From: Deinococcus deserti VCD115
GTDB taxonomy: Bacteria > Deinococcota > Deinococci > Deinococcales > Deinococcaceae
Assembly (NCBI RefSeq): GCF_000020685.1
Contig: NC_012528.1
Location: 1-64,000 of the forward strand
DNA: 64,000 bases
Direction of reading: 5' to 3'
Below are positions 28,073 to 37,419 of the stretch, in pieces; position 1 is the stretch's first letter; every line of letters starts with the position of its first letter. A program made the position numbers and the translations under genes. The notes beneath the pieces are model-generated. The model was given only the letters and a program-made list of their open reading frames with translations, was not told the origin of the DNA and did no database searches.

Positions 28073-28852
28073 ATGTGTCATACCCGGATGTCTGCCCTGC
28101 TGGTTCTGGTTCCCGCCCTGTGCGCTGCTGCGCCTGCTCACGCTGCGACCCTCGCGCAGGTCAAGGCGTCGGGTGTTCTGCGGCTCGCTACCGAAGGCAA
28201 CTACCCGCCTTTCAACCATTACAAGAACAAGGCACTTACCGGGTTCGAAGTAGAGCTTGGGAACGCCATCGCAAAGCAGTTGGGCGTCAAGCCCCAGTGG
28301 ACAACCGTGGTGTTTGAAAGCCTGCTGCTGGGTCTGGACCGGAACCGGTATGACCTGGTGATCGCCTCGCACGGCATCACGCCCGAGCGTCTGAAAGCGG
28401 TGACGTTCTCCACCCCGCACTACTGCAGCGGAGGCGTTCTTGTCGCCCGCCCCGGCGGTCCCCGAACGCTCGAGGATCTGAAGGGCAAAGTCGTAACCAT
28501 GGGCGTGAACACCTCGTACCTCGGATATGTGCAGAAACTCCCGGGCATTGGAGGTGTGAAAACCTTTCCCACCACGAACGATCAGCTGAACGCCGTGTTG
28601 AACAACCGGGCAGACGCCATGGTTCTGGACCGGTTCAACGCGATCGACGCGAGCAAGGTGCTGCCAGGCAAACTGCAGATCGGGGATGTGGTGTTCCCGG
28701 AGCGGATCGGTATGGCCATGCGCAGGAACAACGCAGAACTCGAGCAGGCGGTGAACCGGGCCCTCGCCACCCTGATGGCGAACGGTACCTATACGAAGCT
28801 CTCTCAGGCCTACTTCGGGCAGGACGTACGGTGCCCCGTCACTCCGGGTTGA
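28073..28852 (+). CDS. Amino-acid-type ABC substrate-binding protein of the Amadori cluster
   Basis: The 259-aa protein has AAGGAGAAG before its ATG and a signal peptide ending at AHA (residues 1-24). The family-3 fold is shown by GNYPPFNHYKNKALTGFEVE and VIASHGITPERLKAVTFSTP. It lies 24 bp after the kinase in the same run, so it probably binds the fructosamine or its amino-acid part. Permease and ATPase genes are absent here. It is paralogous to the protein encoded at 20383. Confidence 0.9.
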   Translation: MCHTRMSALLVLVPALCAAAPAHAATLAQVKASGVLRLATEGNYPPFNHYKNKALTGFEVELGNAIAKQLGVKPQWTTVVFESLLLGLDRNRYDLVIASHGITPERLKAVTFSTPHYCSGGVLVARPGGPRTLEDLKGKVVTMGVNTSYLGYVQKLPGIGGVKTFPTTNDQLNAVLNNRADAMVLDRFNAIDASKVLPGKLQIGDVVFPERIGMAMRRNNAELEQAVNRALATLMANGTYTKLSQAYFGQDVRCPVTPG

Positions 28853-28855
28853 TGG

Positions 28856-28880
28856 CCTGAATACCGTTTCCTGATTCAGG
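28856..28880 (+). terminator. Possible terminator hairpin after the Amadori cluster
   Basis: CCTGAAT / ATTCAGG stem with an 11-base loop just after the last stop codon. No T run, so this is weak. Confidence 0.3.
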
Positions 28881-29189
28881 TGACACGGCGGGAGCGACCT
28901 CCAAAAGGTACGAGGGCAGGAGCATAGGTTTCACGACATATTCCAAACCGTATGTACAGAACGCTGTCGTCGGTGCGAGCCCCGGTCCCCACAAGAGGTG
29001 GGGCAATTCCGTATCGACTTCCGACCGGGTCCGGAGCATCTCGTTGACTGGAAATCATCCAGGCCAGGTTTAGCAGGATGGGTCCAATGCCCGACCGGTA
29101 CATAACCAATAGTGCTGATATCTCCGCACATGATCGAAGCGCGCTCCTGCAGTGAATTGCTCAGCGACTTAGCGTGACCCACAGGAAAA
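28881..29189. other. Intergenic stretch before recA terminator
   Basis: A 66-codon minus-strand ORF (28839-29039) overlaps the previous gene and lacks a ribosome-binding site. I do not call it. Confidence 0.4.
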
Positions 29190-29209
29190 GACGCCCGCAT
29201 GCGGGCGTC
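29184..29209 (-). terminator. Intrinsic terminator of recA
   Basis: A perfect 20-bp palindrome at 29190-29209 (GACGCCCGCA / TGCGGGCGTC) is followed on the minus strand by TTTTCC, 44 bp after the recA stop. Confidence 0.85.
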
Positions 29210-29252
29210 TGACGTATCCGGGGCCATACCAGTGACCCCGGAGGTGCGATCT

Positions 29253-30287
<1,035 letters not shown>

Positions 30288-30334
30288 GGGGTCTCCGGGT
30301 GGGGGCGCTCTAGGGGCAGCCCCAGAACAGGGCG

Positions 30335-30351
30335 TTATGATTCCAGCATAA
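30335..30351. promoter_or_regulatory. RDRM (DdrO operator) upstream of recA
   Basis: TTATGATTCCAGCATAA has the exact TTATG-N7-CATAA half-sites of the 17-bp Deinococcus radiation/desiccation response motif. It ends 48 bp from the recA start and touches a -10-like TACAAT (30351-30356, minus strand). Confidence 0.88.
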
Positions 30352-30356
30352 TTGTA
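30351..30356 (-). promoter_or_regulatory. Putative -10 box of recA
   Basis: TACAAT on the minus strand abuts the RDRM. A matching -35 is not clear. Confidence 0.5.
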
Positions 30357-30607
30357 GCAGTATGGTTAGGTTAAAATGTGGACTTTTGTTCGGTTTACCG
30401 GGTTTCAGGCGCGGTAAAGGCTGCCAGTTCACAGGGTGACGAACCAAATGCATTGGCCCTACTTCCAAGACCTGATCTCTGAATAGAGTCATGAACTCCA
30501 ATCACGGCTAACGGCGAGACTTCATGCTCAGAACCGGACCAGTCAACGGCACCGAGCCCTGGCGCGCTGTGACTTTCCCCGAGCGCGCCGCCTCTAAGGA
30601 CGTGATC

Positions 30608-32110
30608 ATGCCCCGGAACGTCATTCTCATCCAGATCGACTCGTTGAACCGTCACTTCCTGCGGGCTTACGGGAACGACTGGGTACAGGCGCCCAACCTT
30701 GAAGGCTTCGCCCAGCGCGCAGTCATCTTCGATCGGCACTTCACAGGTTCGCTTCCTTGCATGCCTGCCCGCCGCGAAATCTGGGCCGGCGTGGAGGAGT
30801 TCTGGTGGCGCGGGTGGGGACCACTGGAACCGTGGGATGAGCCCATCGCGTATCACGCCAACCGCGCGGGCATCACCACACAGCTCATCACGGACCACTA
30901 CCACTTCTTCGAGTGGGGTGCGCACAGCTACCACCATGATTTCGCCGGGTACGAGTTCATTCGTGGACACGAGCATGACAATCACATCACCGCGCCTCTG
31001 CGCGGGGAACCGTCCTGGGCACGCCGTATGGTGGCCGAGCACGGGGAAAGCGCCCGAATTTATCTGCGTAACGTCGCCTCCTTCGCCCATGAGAAGGACT
31101 TCTTTGCGCCCAGGGTCATGGACGCCGCGGCCCGCTGGATTGATCTCAATCACACTCAGGAACGGTTCTTCCTGCATGTGGACTGCTTCGATGTGCATGA
31201 GCCTTTCCACATACCGGAGCCGTACCGCAGCCTGTATACCGATGAGGCGCCTGACGACTTTAATCCCTGGCCACGGTACGGCCGCAGCGACGAGGGCGAA
31301 CTCGCGCTGACCGAGCAGGAACTTCAGTGGATCCGCGCTCAGTTTGCTGGGAAGCTCACGATGGTCGATACCTGGCTGGGCCGGGTATTCGACGCCTTGT
31401 CAAGGCACGACCTCTGGCCAGACACTGCCGTCATTATCACGACCGATCACGGACACTACCTGGGAGAACACGGGCGCATCGGCAAGCCTGCCAGCCCCCT
31501 GTGGAACACCCTTACGCACGTGCCGCTGATGGTCTGGTGTCCCGGACAGCCCGCACGGAGAGAAGGGGCCATCACGCAGCCCGTAGACCTACACGCTACC
31601 GTGCTCGACCTGCTGAACCTGCCGGGTACCGGTCCGCACTCACGGAGCTTTCTGCCCGTGCTTCTGGGTCAGCGCACAGATCACCGTGACCTGGCGGTGT
31701 ACGGCTACGCCAACGCCAGAGTGGGCGTAACAAACGGCGAATGGACGCTGCTGCGCGACCACGATCCCAGACTTGGCCCGGCGCACTGGTACTCCCTGCA
31801 GGTTGGTCATCTGGATGCCCGAAGCTACCCGGCCCGCCACACGCGCCCAACTGTCTTCCCGGACCTCGTGGCCGGACAGTTCATTCCTGGCGTCCAGACC
31901 GCACATTGGCGCATGCCGGCTCAGTCGGACGACCTGCGGCACCTGACGCTCCCGCGGGAAGACCTGCTCTACCACGCGGCTGATCTCGGACAACAGCAGA
32001 ACCTGCGTGTTGAGCATCCCCGCGAGATGCGGCGCCTGGAAGAACAGTTGCGCGCCCACATGACCCAACTGGGGGTACCACAAGAACAATTTGCTCGCCT
32101 GCGGCTGTGA
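30608..32110 (+). CDS. Sulfatase-family hydrolase (Cys-type)
   Basis: The ATG at 30608 has TAAGGA upstream and gives 500 aa. The N-terminal metal site (NVILIQIDSLNRHFLRAYGN) and the formylglycine motif C-M-P-A-R at residues 51-55 mark a Cys-type sulfatase needing FGE or anSME activation. TTDHGHYLGEHG is the second metal site. There is no signal peptide, so it acts in the cytosol. Alkaline-phosphatase superfamily relatives also include phosphonate monoester hydrolases, so the substrate may be a sulfate ester or phosphodiester. Confidence 0.9.
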   Translation: MPRNVILIQIDSLNRHFLRAYGNDWVQAPNLEGFAQRAVIFDRHFTGSLPCMPARREIWAGVEEFWWRGWGPLEPWDEPIAYHANRAGITTQLITDHYHFFEWGAHSYHHDFAGYEFIRGHEHDNHITAPLRGEPSWARRMVAEHGESARIYLRNVASFAHEKDFFAPRVMDAAARWIDLNHTQERFFLHVDCFDVHEPFHIPEPYRSLYTDEAPDDFNPWPRYGRSDEGELALTEQELQWIRAQFAGKLTMVDTWLGRVFDALSRHDLWPDTAVIITTDHGHYLGEHGRIGKPASPLWNTLTHVPLMVWCPGQPARREGAITQPVDLHATVLDLLNLPGTGPHSRSFLPVLLGQRTDHRDLAVYGYANARVGVTNGEWTLLRDHDPRLGPAHWYSLQVGHLDARSYPARHTRPTVFPDLVAGQFIPGVQTAHWRMPAQSDDLRHLTLPREDLLYHAADLGQQQNLRVEHPREMRRLEEQLRAHMTQLGVPQEQFARLRL

Positions 32111-32373
32111 CTGGCTGTGCTCCTCACTCAGGATGCGTTCCTCTGTGCATCGAACACACAGTCACAGACCAGCCGAGGTGCAGGAACAAGTGTTTTTGTC
32201 CATCTGGTTGCACGCGAGAGCAGTTACTTTCAGGTCTGGGCGGCACTCTGACATTTCGTGCAAGGTGGAGAGCTTGGTCTCCAGTGATGAATCTTGCCGA
32301 GGTGCAGCATGCTTCCCGCGGAGCAGCCTAACGCTGCGTTATCCGGAAGCATTCAGTGTCAGTTGCCGTCCAG
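32111..32373. other. Non-coding stretch after the sulfatase
   Basis: Only shadow ORFs without ribosome-binding sites. I see no gene. Confidence 0.4.
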
Positions 32374-32400
32374 AAAAAAGCCTCCAGTATCGCTGGAGGC
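32374..32400 (-). terminator. Minus-strand intrinsic terminator without an assigned gene
   Basis: GCCTCCAG / CTGGAGGC with a 5-base loop, followed on the minus strand by TTTTTT. No convincing minus-strand gene lies upstream, so it may end a small RNA or short transcript from 32401-32700. Confidence 0.7.
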
Positions 32401-32804
32401 AGGGCATCCGACTTCACTCGGCCGGTGTGTTTTACAACTGGTGTCAGTGTGCTGGCTGCGTCGCCGAGCTTTCTGAACGGGATCTTGAGAAGGCTTCATT
32501 GAGACGTCTTCATTGGTCAGTGATGAAGTGGGAAGAATCTCGATTTGATTCTTCAGAGGGTTGGCCGAAGGTGCCCCGGCACATCGAACAACTAGCAAGA
32601 AGAATCGGGACAGACATGAAGATTACACCTCTGTGTCTTCGCTGAGAAATGAGCAACAGGTGTCATACACATGCTTTGTTAGAGAGTCGAAATTGAACCT
32701 GTACACTTTTATTAAGCTTCCCTCAACATCTTGCGGGTCGTTCCGTCTCGACTTTTCCTGCTCCCCAGGCTTCAGAGCCTGAGTCCATACCATTTGGAGT
32801 TCAA

Positions 32805-33002
32805 ATGATCGAAGTGAAATGCACCTGGATCCCTGGCACCCTGGATATGCTTCAACTGCGCGCCGGTAACCGCCATGGTCGGCTTTCCGTCCATGAGCTG
32901 CGCCGGCGGTTCGGCATGGGCGCTATGAATTCGATGTACCTGATTGGTCGCTTTCAAACACTGGCAGAACCTGGCGCGCTCACCGGTTTGGCATTGAGCT
33001 GA
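32805..33002 (+). CDS. Small hypothetical protein
   Basis: A 65-aa frame with GGAG 7 bases before the ATG. It is basic in the middle (NRHGRLSVHELRRRFGMGAM) and has no signal peptide or known motif. I do not recognise a family. Next to it lies a truncated GNAT fragment. Confidence 0.4.
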   Translation: MIEVKCTWIPGTLDMLQLRAGNRHGRLSVHELRRRFGMGAMNSMYLIGRFQTLAEPGALTGLALS

Positions 33003-33118
33003 CGTACTGAAAATTGCGTGATGGCGCTGGGCCTGGAGGATTTCAGGCATTGGACGCGGCGAACCACCACAAGCGGACAGGATGCCCTGGCATACCGTTG
33101 TTGGGTATCCCGCCCGGT

Positions 33119-33259
33119 CTGCGCACTGAGGAGTTCATTTTTCGGCCCCTGCGTATCACTGATGCAGAATTGGATTTTGACGCTCTGACCGCTAGCCGCG
33201 AGGCGCTGCTCGTGTTCAGTGGTGGCCGCTGGCCGGCGGGGGGCTTTTCCCTATCCTGA
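33119..33259 (+). pseudogene. Truncated N-terminus of a GNAT acetyltransferase
   Basis: LRTEEFIFRPLRITDAELDF then DALTASREALLVFSGGRWPA and GGFSL match the first 45 residues of a GNAT-type protein. The catalytic acetyl-CoA region is absent. The frame stops at TGA within the 18-bp repeat that starts at 33256, so the rest was lost at that junction. Confidence 0.6.
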
Positions 33260-33273
33260 CCGTTGTATTTGGG
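33256..33273 (+). repeat. 18-bp dispersed repeat, copy 2
   Basis: Identical to 8510-8527. It begins where the GNAT fragment ends, as expected for an element end or a recombination junction. Confidence 0.6.
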
Positions 33274-33342
33274 ACTGGCGTTCCGGCTTCTTGCTCGATC
33301 GTGAAGCTCTGCCGTTTACTGGAGATTTGATTGTGCCGCAGA

Positions 33343-34485
33343 TTAGCGCAATGCGTCCGCATCAGCCTGTTTCAGAATTTTTGCATTTTCGGGAACCGTG
33401 ACACCGTCCCGCAATGTCACATCAATCACCAGGGCGCCACTCCCGATTGTCACACCAGTACCGACCTTGCTGCGGAAAAGGACCGCGTCGTCTCCGATTG
33501 TCAGGTTGTCGCCCACCGTCAGGGGACCATGGAACACGATGTTGTCATCGGTATCAAGATTACGGCCAATCTGAATGCTGGTGCCTTTGAGTGCGTGGAA
33601 GGTGACCCGGTCCTCAATTTCCGCACGCTCTCCGATAATGATTGGTGCTCCTTCATCCGCGCGTATGGAGGTCCGGCGGCCTACCACACTGTTGGCCCCC
33701 AGCCGGACATCACCGACCAGGCGCGCAAACTCTTCCAGCCTGACATTGGCACTCAGAGTTGGGCGTATCGCGCGCGGGTTGAACGACGTCTTGGGATTGG
33801 CACTGACCCCCGAGACCGCATCGAAGCCTCCTTCTAGGTATAGCTCAACGTAGTGCTCGGCAAATTCCTCGTTGACCTCCAGAACTTCCTCCTGGAACTC
33901 CGAGTTGGCCGCGGCCTTGAGGGGCAGGGCATTCGCTTGAGCCTGGGTGGTGATCGCCGCACCGGTAGGCACCAGCCTGTCGCGGGGAATGCGCACGTTC
34001 CGAACGACCGCACCATGCAGTACGAATACGCCGTCTTCGAGCACACTGTTTTCAATCCGGGACCGGAACCCTACGAAGGTAAAGTTCCCGATGACGCTGT
34101 TTTTGATGACGGCCTGGTGTGCGATGCTCACGCGGTCCCGGACGGTCGTGGCGCGTGGAGCGCAGCCACCAGCGGGCAAAGGTTGATTGCGTAGGGCGAG
34201 CAGGAGAATATTGTCCTGCAGATTAGTATCGCTGCCAATGCAAATGCTCTGCCCGGGGTCAGCACGCACGACGGTATTAGCGGCCACGAAGCTGTGCTGG
34301 CCCACGCTAATGGTGCCGAAATACTCAGAAAGAGGTGAAAGGAAACTCCGGTTGATCACCGTAGGGGGCGTCGAGGTGAAGCGGGCGAGTGCTCCTTTGA
34401 CGCCTTCACTACCGCCAGCGAGCGCTGCAGTAAGCAATGTACATCCACCTAAACCAAGGACCCACTTCCATGACTGCTTGCGCAT
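33343..34485 (-). CDS. Exported left-handed beta-helix protein, gamma-carbonic-anhydrase-like
   Basis: The ATG at 34485 has TGGAGG upstream and gives 380 aa with a signal peptide (GLGGCTLLTAALAG). Two hexapeptide-repeat blocks, about 45-190 and 265-375, contain NTVVRADPGQSICIGSDTNL and SVVGRRTSIRADEGAPIIIG. Gamma-carbonic anhydrases use three His across subunits of such helices. Here some of the expected positions are not His (QDNILLLALRN), while HQAVIKN and FHALKG keep one. It may be a carbonate dehydratase relative with two helix domains, or a structural homologue. Confidence 0.75.
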   Translation of the reverse strand: MRKQSWKWVLGLGGCTLLTAALAGGSEGVKGALARFTSTPPTVINRSFLSPLSEYFGTISVGQHSFVAANTVVRADPGQSICIGSDTNLQDNILLLALRNQPLPAGGCAPRATTVRDRVSIAHQAVIKNSVIGNFTFVGFRSRIENSVLEDGVFVLHGAVVRNVRIPRDRLVPTGAAITTQAQANALPLKAAANSEFQEEVLEVNEEFAEHYVELYLEGGFDAVSGVSANPKTSFNPRAIRPTLSANVRLEEFARLVGDVRLGANSVVGRRTSIRADEGAPIIIGERAEIEDRVTFHALKGTSIQIGRNLDTDDNIVFHGPLTVGDNLTIGDDAVLFRSKVGTGVTIGSGALVIDVTLRDGVTVPENAKILKQADADALR

Positions 34486-34754
34486 AGTGCCTCCAGGAAT
34501 TGTTGGTGCGATACCTGTTGACCTTAACGCCCAGCCGAAAGAAGCGGCCTCCATTCACTCTGCGGATTGCCTCATGAAGGTTCGATGGGAGAGGTCCAGG
34601 CAGAATGCCGGTTCGTTTGGGTGCTCTGGAATTGGAAAAAATTCCGATATCGAATAATGGCGGACATATGGGAATAAGCCATTGATTATGAGGTGAGGTG
34701 GGCCGCTTCTTCCTTTGTTCTGATTGCTCAAGCTTGTTCGCCTACCCTTGGAGT

Positions 34755-35126
34755 ATGTCGGTACATCCCAGTCGGCGCAAGCAATGGATTTTTCTCCCCA
34801 TCCTGTGGCTCAGCTCTTTCGCGTTGGCAGAGGTGCAGTTGGTGCCTGTTCCTGCGAGTGATGTCACACGGCTCCTTGTCAAGATATATTCCGCCCGCAA
34901 GGTCCCAGCAGACATGACATTTGTTGCATTGTTGCTTCGTCAGCAGCCGTCTCTCGCTCAGCGCATCAATTCCATGGAAATCGACGTCGAATCGAGAACG
35001 ATCCGCATCGGTGTTTCAGAGCCGTTACTGCTGAAAAATGACCCGGTCCTGGATTCCTTGCGGGAATATGCGCATGCACTCAACATTTCTATGGATGTGA
35101 CGGCCGTAAGATATTTTCGTTTTTGA
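34755..35126 (+). CDS. Small exported protein of unknown function
   Basis: The ATG at 34755 follows CTTGGAG and gives 123 aa. Residues 9-24 (QWIFLPILWLSSFALA) look like a signal peptide. The mature part is alpha/beta with VQLVPVPASDVTRLLVKIYS. No family is recognised. Confidence 0.6.
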   Translation: MSVHPSRRKQWIFLPILWLSSFALAEVQLVPVPASDVTRLLVKIYSARKVPADMTFVALLLRQQPSLAQRINSMEIDVESRTIRIGVSEPLLLKNDPVLDSLREYAHALNISMDVTAVRYFRF

Positions 35127-35538
35127 TGATGCGTACTGTGCCGCATTCCTGCCGTTCTCAACCGTTGATGCTTAGAAAATTACGATTAGCGGTTGAGTCA
35201 AGGGTTTGGGACAATAACAATGACGTGTTGATGCGAATCACGACAATCTGAAATGAGGAACATGGGTGAGAAAACCACTCTATGAATCAATTCCAGCCAG
35301 CCCTCATAGAGGAGAAGGCCGGACGAGCAACGAAACCCACGGAGTCTGCCGGGCATATCGGAACACTCAGGGACATGATCTACAGGTCTTCTCCGCGCTT
35401 TAGAACGGCATGTCTCAGTTCCCGCCATGGCCGAGGGCGACCCGTTGCTCGGTATCAGCGTACCCGGTACCCCATCGGAACCCCGAACGCTGTGTGCCAG
35501 GTGTCGAGTCGTACATCAGGCGACATGGCAACAAGCGT
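35127..35538. other. Non-coding stretch
   Basis: A 124-codon ORF crosses it and runs into the opposing gene; it has no family resemblance. I see no gene. Confidence 0.45.
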
Positions 35539-37188
35539 TTATATCCGATCGGCTGAGGGTTTTCTGACTTTGCTGCCACCGTGCAGGCGACGGCCGGGAC
35601 GGGCTCCCGTAGTAAGTCCAGCCCTCACGACCGGCTGGCCATTCACCCAGACATGATGTACCCCTTCAGACAGGTGCCCAGGTTCCAGGAAGGTGGCACG
35701 GTCCCTGATTTCGTGTGGGTCAAAGACGACCACGTCTGCGAACGCGCCTGTGCGCAGTTCACCCCGGCCGGCCAGACGAAGGTGCCGGGCTGGCAGGCTG
35801 GTCATCCGGCGCACCCCCTCTTCAAGGCTCATCAGTCCTCTGTCGCGCACGTAATAACCCAGAAAGCGTGCAAAATTTCCACATGCCCGGGGATGCAGCC
35901 CCAGCGCGTCGCGGCTTGACCGTGACGGGTCGAAGCCCTGGGCATCAGATCCGGGCATGACCCAGGGCTCCAGGAGCTGACGCTCGATGTTGTCCTCGCT
36001 CATCAGGTCGAAGGCCGTGAAGATCCGCCCAGGCTCCTTCAGGATCAGTTCTATCGCCGTGTCAATCCAGTCGAGACCTAATGCTTCTGAGATCTTGACC
36101 AGGCTCTGACCGTTGAATTGCAGATGGTTGGGCAGCCTGAGTCCCAGAGGCGTCACACTTGCCGGGCCGTTCAGACTTCCCAGCGGCTCCCAGGTGCCAT
36201 CCGGCGTCTGCACTGCCTGATAAATTTGCGCCCGCTCCCGGGGATCTGCCAGGCGGTCTTTGAGCCTGTCATCCGTGCTGGCCCACGGAGGCAGCACAGA
36301 TGACAACCCGGTCCCTGCTGAAGTGTAGAGGTACATATCAGCGTACACCTCAGTACCGAGGGTCCGTATCCCATTGATGCGCTGAAGAAGCTGGGCCATT
36401 TTTGGCCACGATGAGCGTCCTGCAGCCTTCAGGTGATACAGATGCAGGCGTGCTCCCGAGCGATGACAGATCTCCAGCGCTTCATCCAGAGCCTCAAGTA
36501 TGCTGTCGTCTTCCGCTCGGAGATGCGTACTGTAGATGCCTCCATACCGAGCGACCTCCCCGCACAGGACCGTCAGTTCGTCAGTGTCTGCAAAACTGCC
36601 GGGTGGATATTCCAGGGCAGTTGCCAGCCCGAATGCTCCGTCTTCCATGGACTCCCGAACTATTCGCCGCATGGAGTCGAGCTCCTCTGGGGTACTGGGC
36701 CCAGCAGCATGCCCACGCACACAAAGCCGGACCGTAGTTCCGCCGAGGAATGAACCAAAGTTCACTGAAGCCCCCACGCCTTCCTGTGCGCTCATCCAGT
36801 CGCCAAATCGCGTCCAGTTCCTGGCCCGGTTCTCCCAGCTTTTCTCCCCTCCAGGGCACCCATGCAGGCGAAAGGGCTCAGTATTTGCCCCCCAGACCGG
36901 AGCTGGCGTCCAGCCTTCACCCATGATCTCTGTCGTAATTCCTTGGGTGATCTTAGACACGGACCGTCCGTCCTCCAGGAGGGTGGAGACCGAGTGGCTC
37001 ATCACATCGATAAAACCAGGAGCGACCACCAGGCCATCGGCCTGGATCACCTCCGCCGCCGTTTCATCCGCAGCTCCGGGCAAAGCGATTTGAGTGATCC
37101 GATGGTCGTCCATACGCAGGTCTGCCGGAAATCGGGAGGCTCCGGTGCCGTCGATCAATACACCACCTTTAATCACGAAGGCACACAT
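35539..37188 (-). CDS. D-aminoacylase-type amidohydrolase (N-acyl-D-amino-acid deacylase family)
   Basis: The 549-aa protein has GAGGAGGAAC before its ATG. The N-terminal VIKGGVLIDGTG strand and the C-terminal GAFADVVVFDP strand frame the amidohydrolase barrel, as in D-aminoacylases. EDGAFGLATALEYPPGSFA and GIYSTHLRAEDDSILEALDE are typical, the latter carrying a metal His. The first metal motif reads GFIDVMSHS, so the first His of HxH is Met. A lost or altered metal site is possible, or a subfamily variant. The likely reaction is hydrolysis of N-acyl-D-amino acids. Confidence 0.85.
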   Translation of the reverse strand: MCAFVIKGGVLIDGTGASRFPADLRMDDHRITQIALPGAADETAAEVIQADGLVVAPGFIDVMSHSVSTLLEDGRSVSKITQGITTEIMGEGWTPAPVWGANTEPFRLHGCPGGEKSWENRARNWTRFGDWMSAQEGVGASVNFGSFLGGTTVRLCVRGHAAGPSTPEELDSMRRIVRESMEDGAFGLATALEYPPGSFADTDELTVLCGEVARYGGIYSTHLRAEDDSILEALDEALEICHRSGARLHLYHLKAAGRSSWPKMAQLLQRINGIRTLGTEVYADMYLYTSAGTGLSSVLPPWASTDDRLKDRLADPRERAQIYQAVQTPDGTWEPLGSLNGPASVTPLGLRLPNHLQFNGQSLVKISEALGLDWIDTAIELILKEPGRIFTAFDLMSEDNIERQLLEPWVMPGSDAQGFDPSRSSRDALGLHPRACGNFARFLGYYVRDRGLMSLEEGVRRMTSLPARHLRLAGRGELRTGAFADVVVFDPHEIRDRATFLEPGHLSEGVHHVWVNGQPVVRAGLTTGARPGRRLHGGSKVRKPSADRI

Positions 37189-37419
37189 GGTTGTTCCTCC
37201 TCATTTCAGGAGTGAAGCACATCCGCTGACAGGAGCCGCGGTATTGGCGCCTGGTCCGTGAAAGGGTCCTGGGGTCGTTGTGCCCCGCGGTGAAAACCCC
37301 GTCAACCACCTCGCCTGAAGCACGTGTACTCATAGGCATTGAGCATCGGGTTTACCCTGAATCCTTGCGCACTGCTGCAGACATTCGCTCGGCGTGCAGA
37401 GATTTCTTGCTCTGCTGGT

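Noticed and set aside
32359..32598. 79-codon minus-strand ORF as a gene
   Set aside because: The terminator stem lies inside the frame before the stop codon, and no clear start is present.
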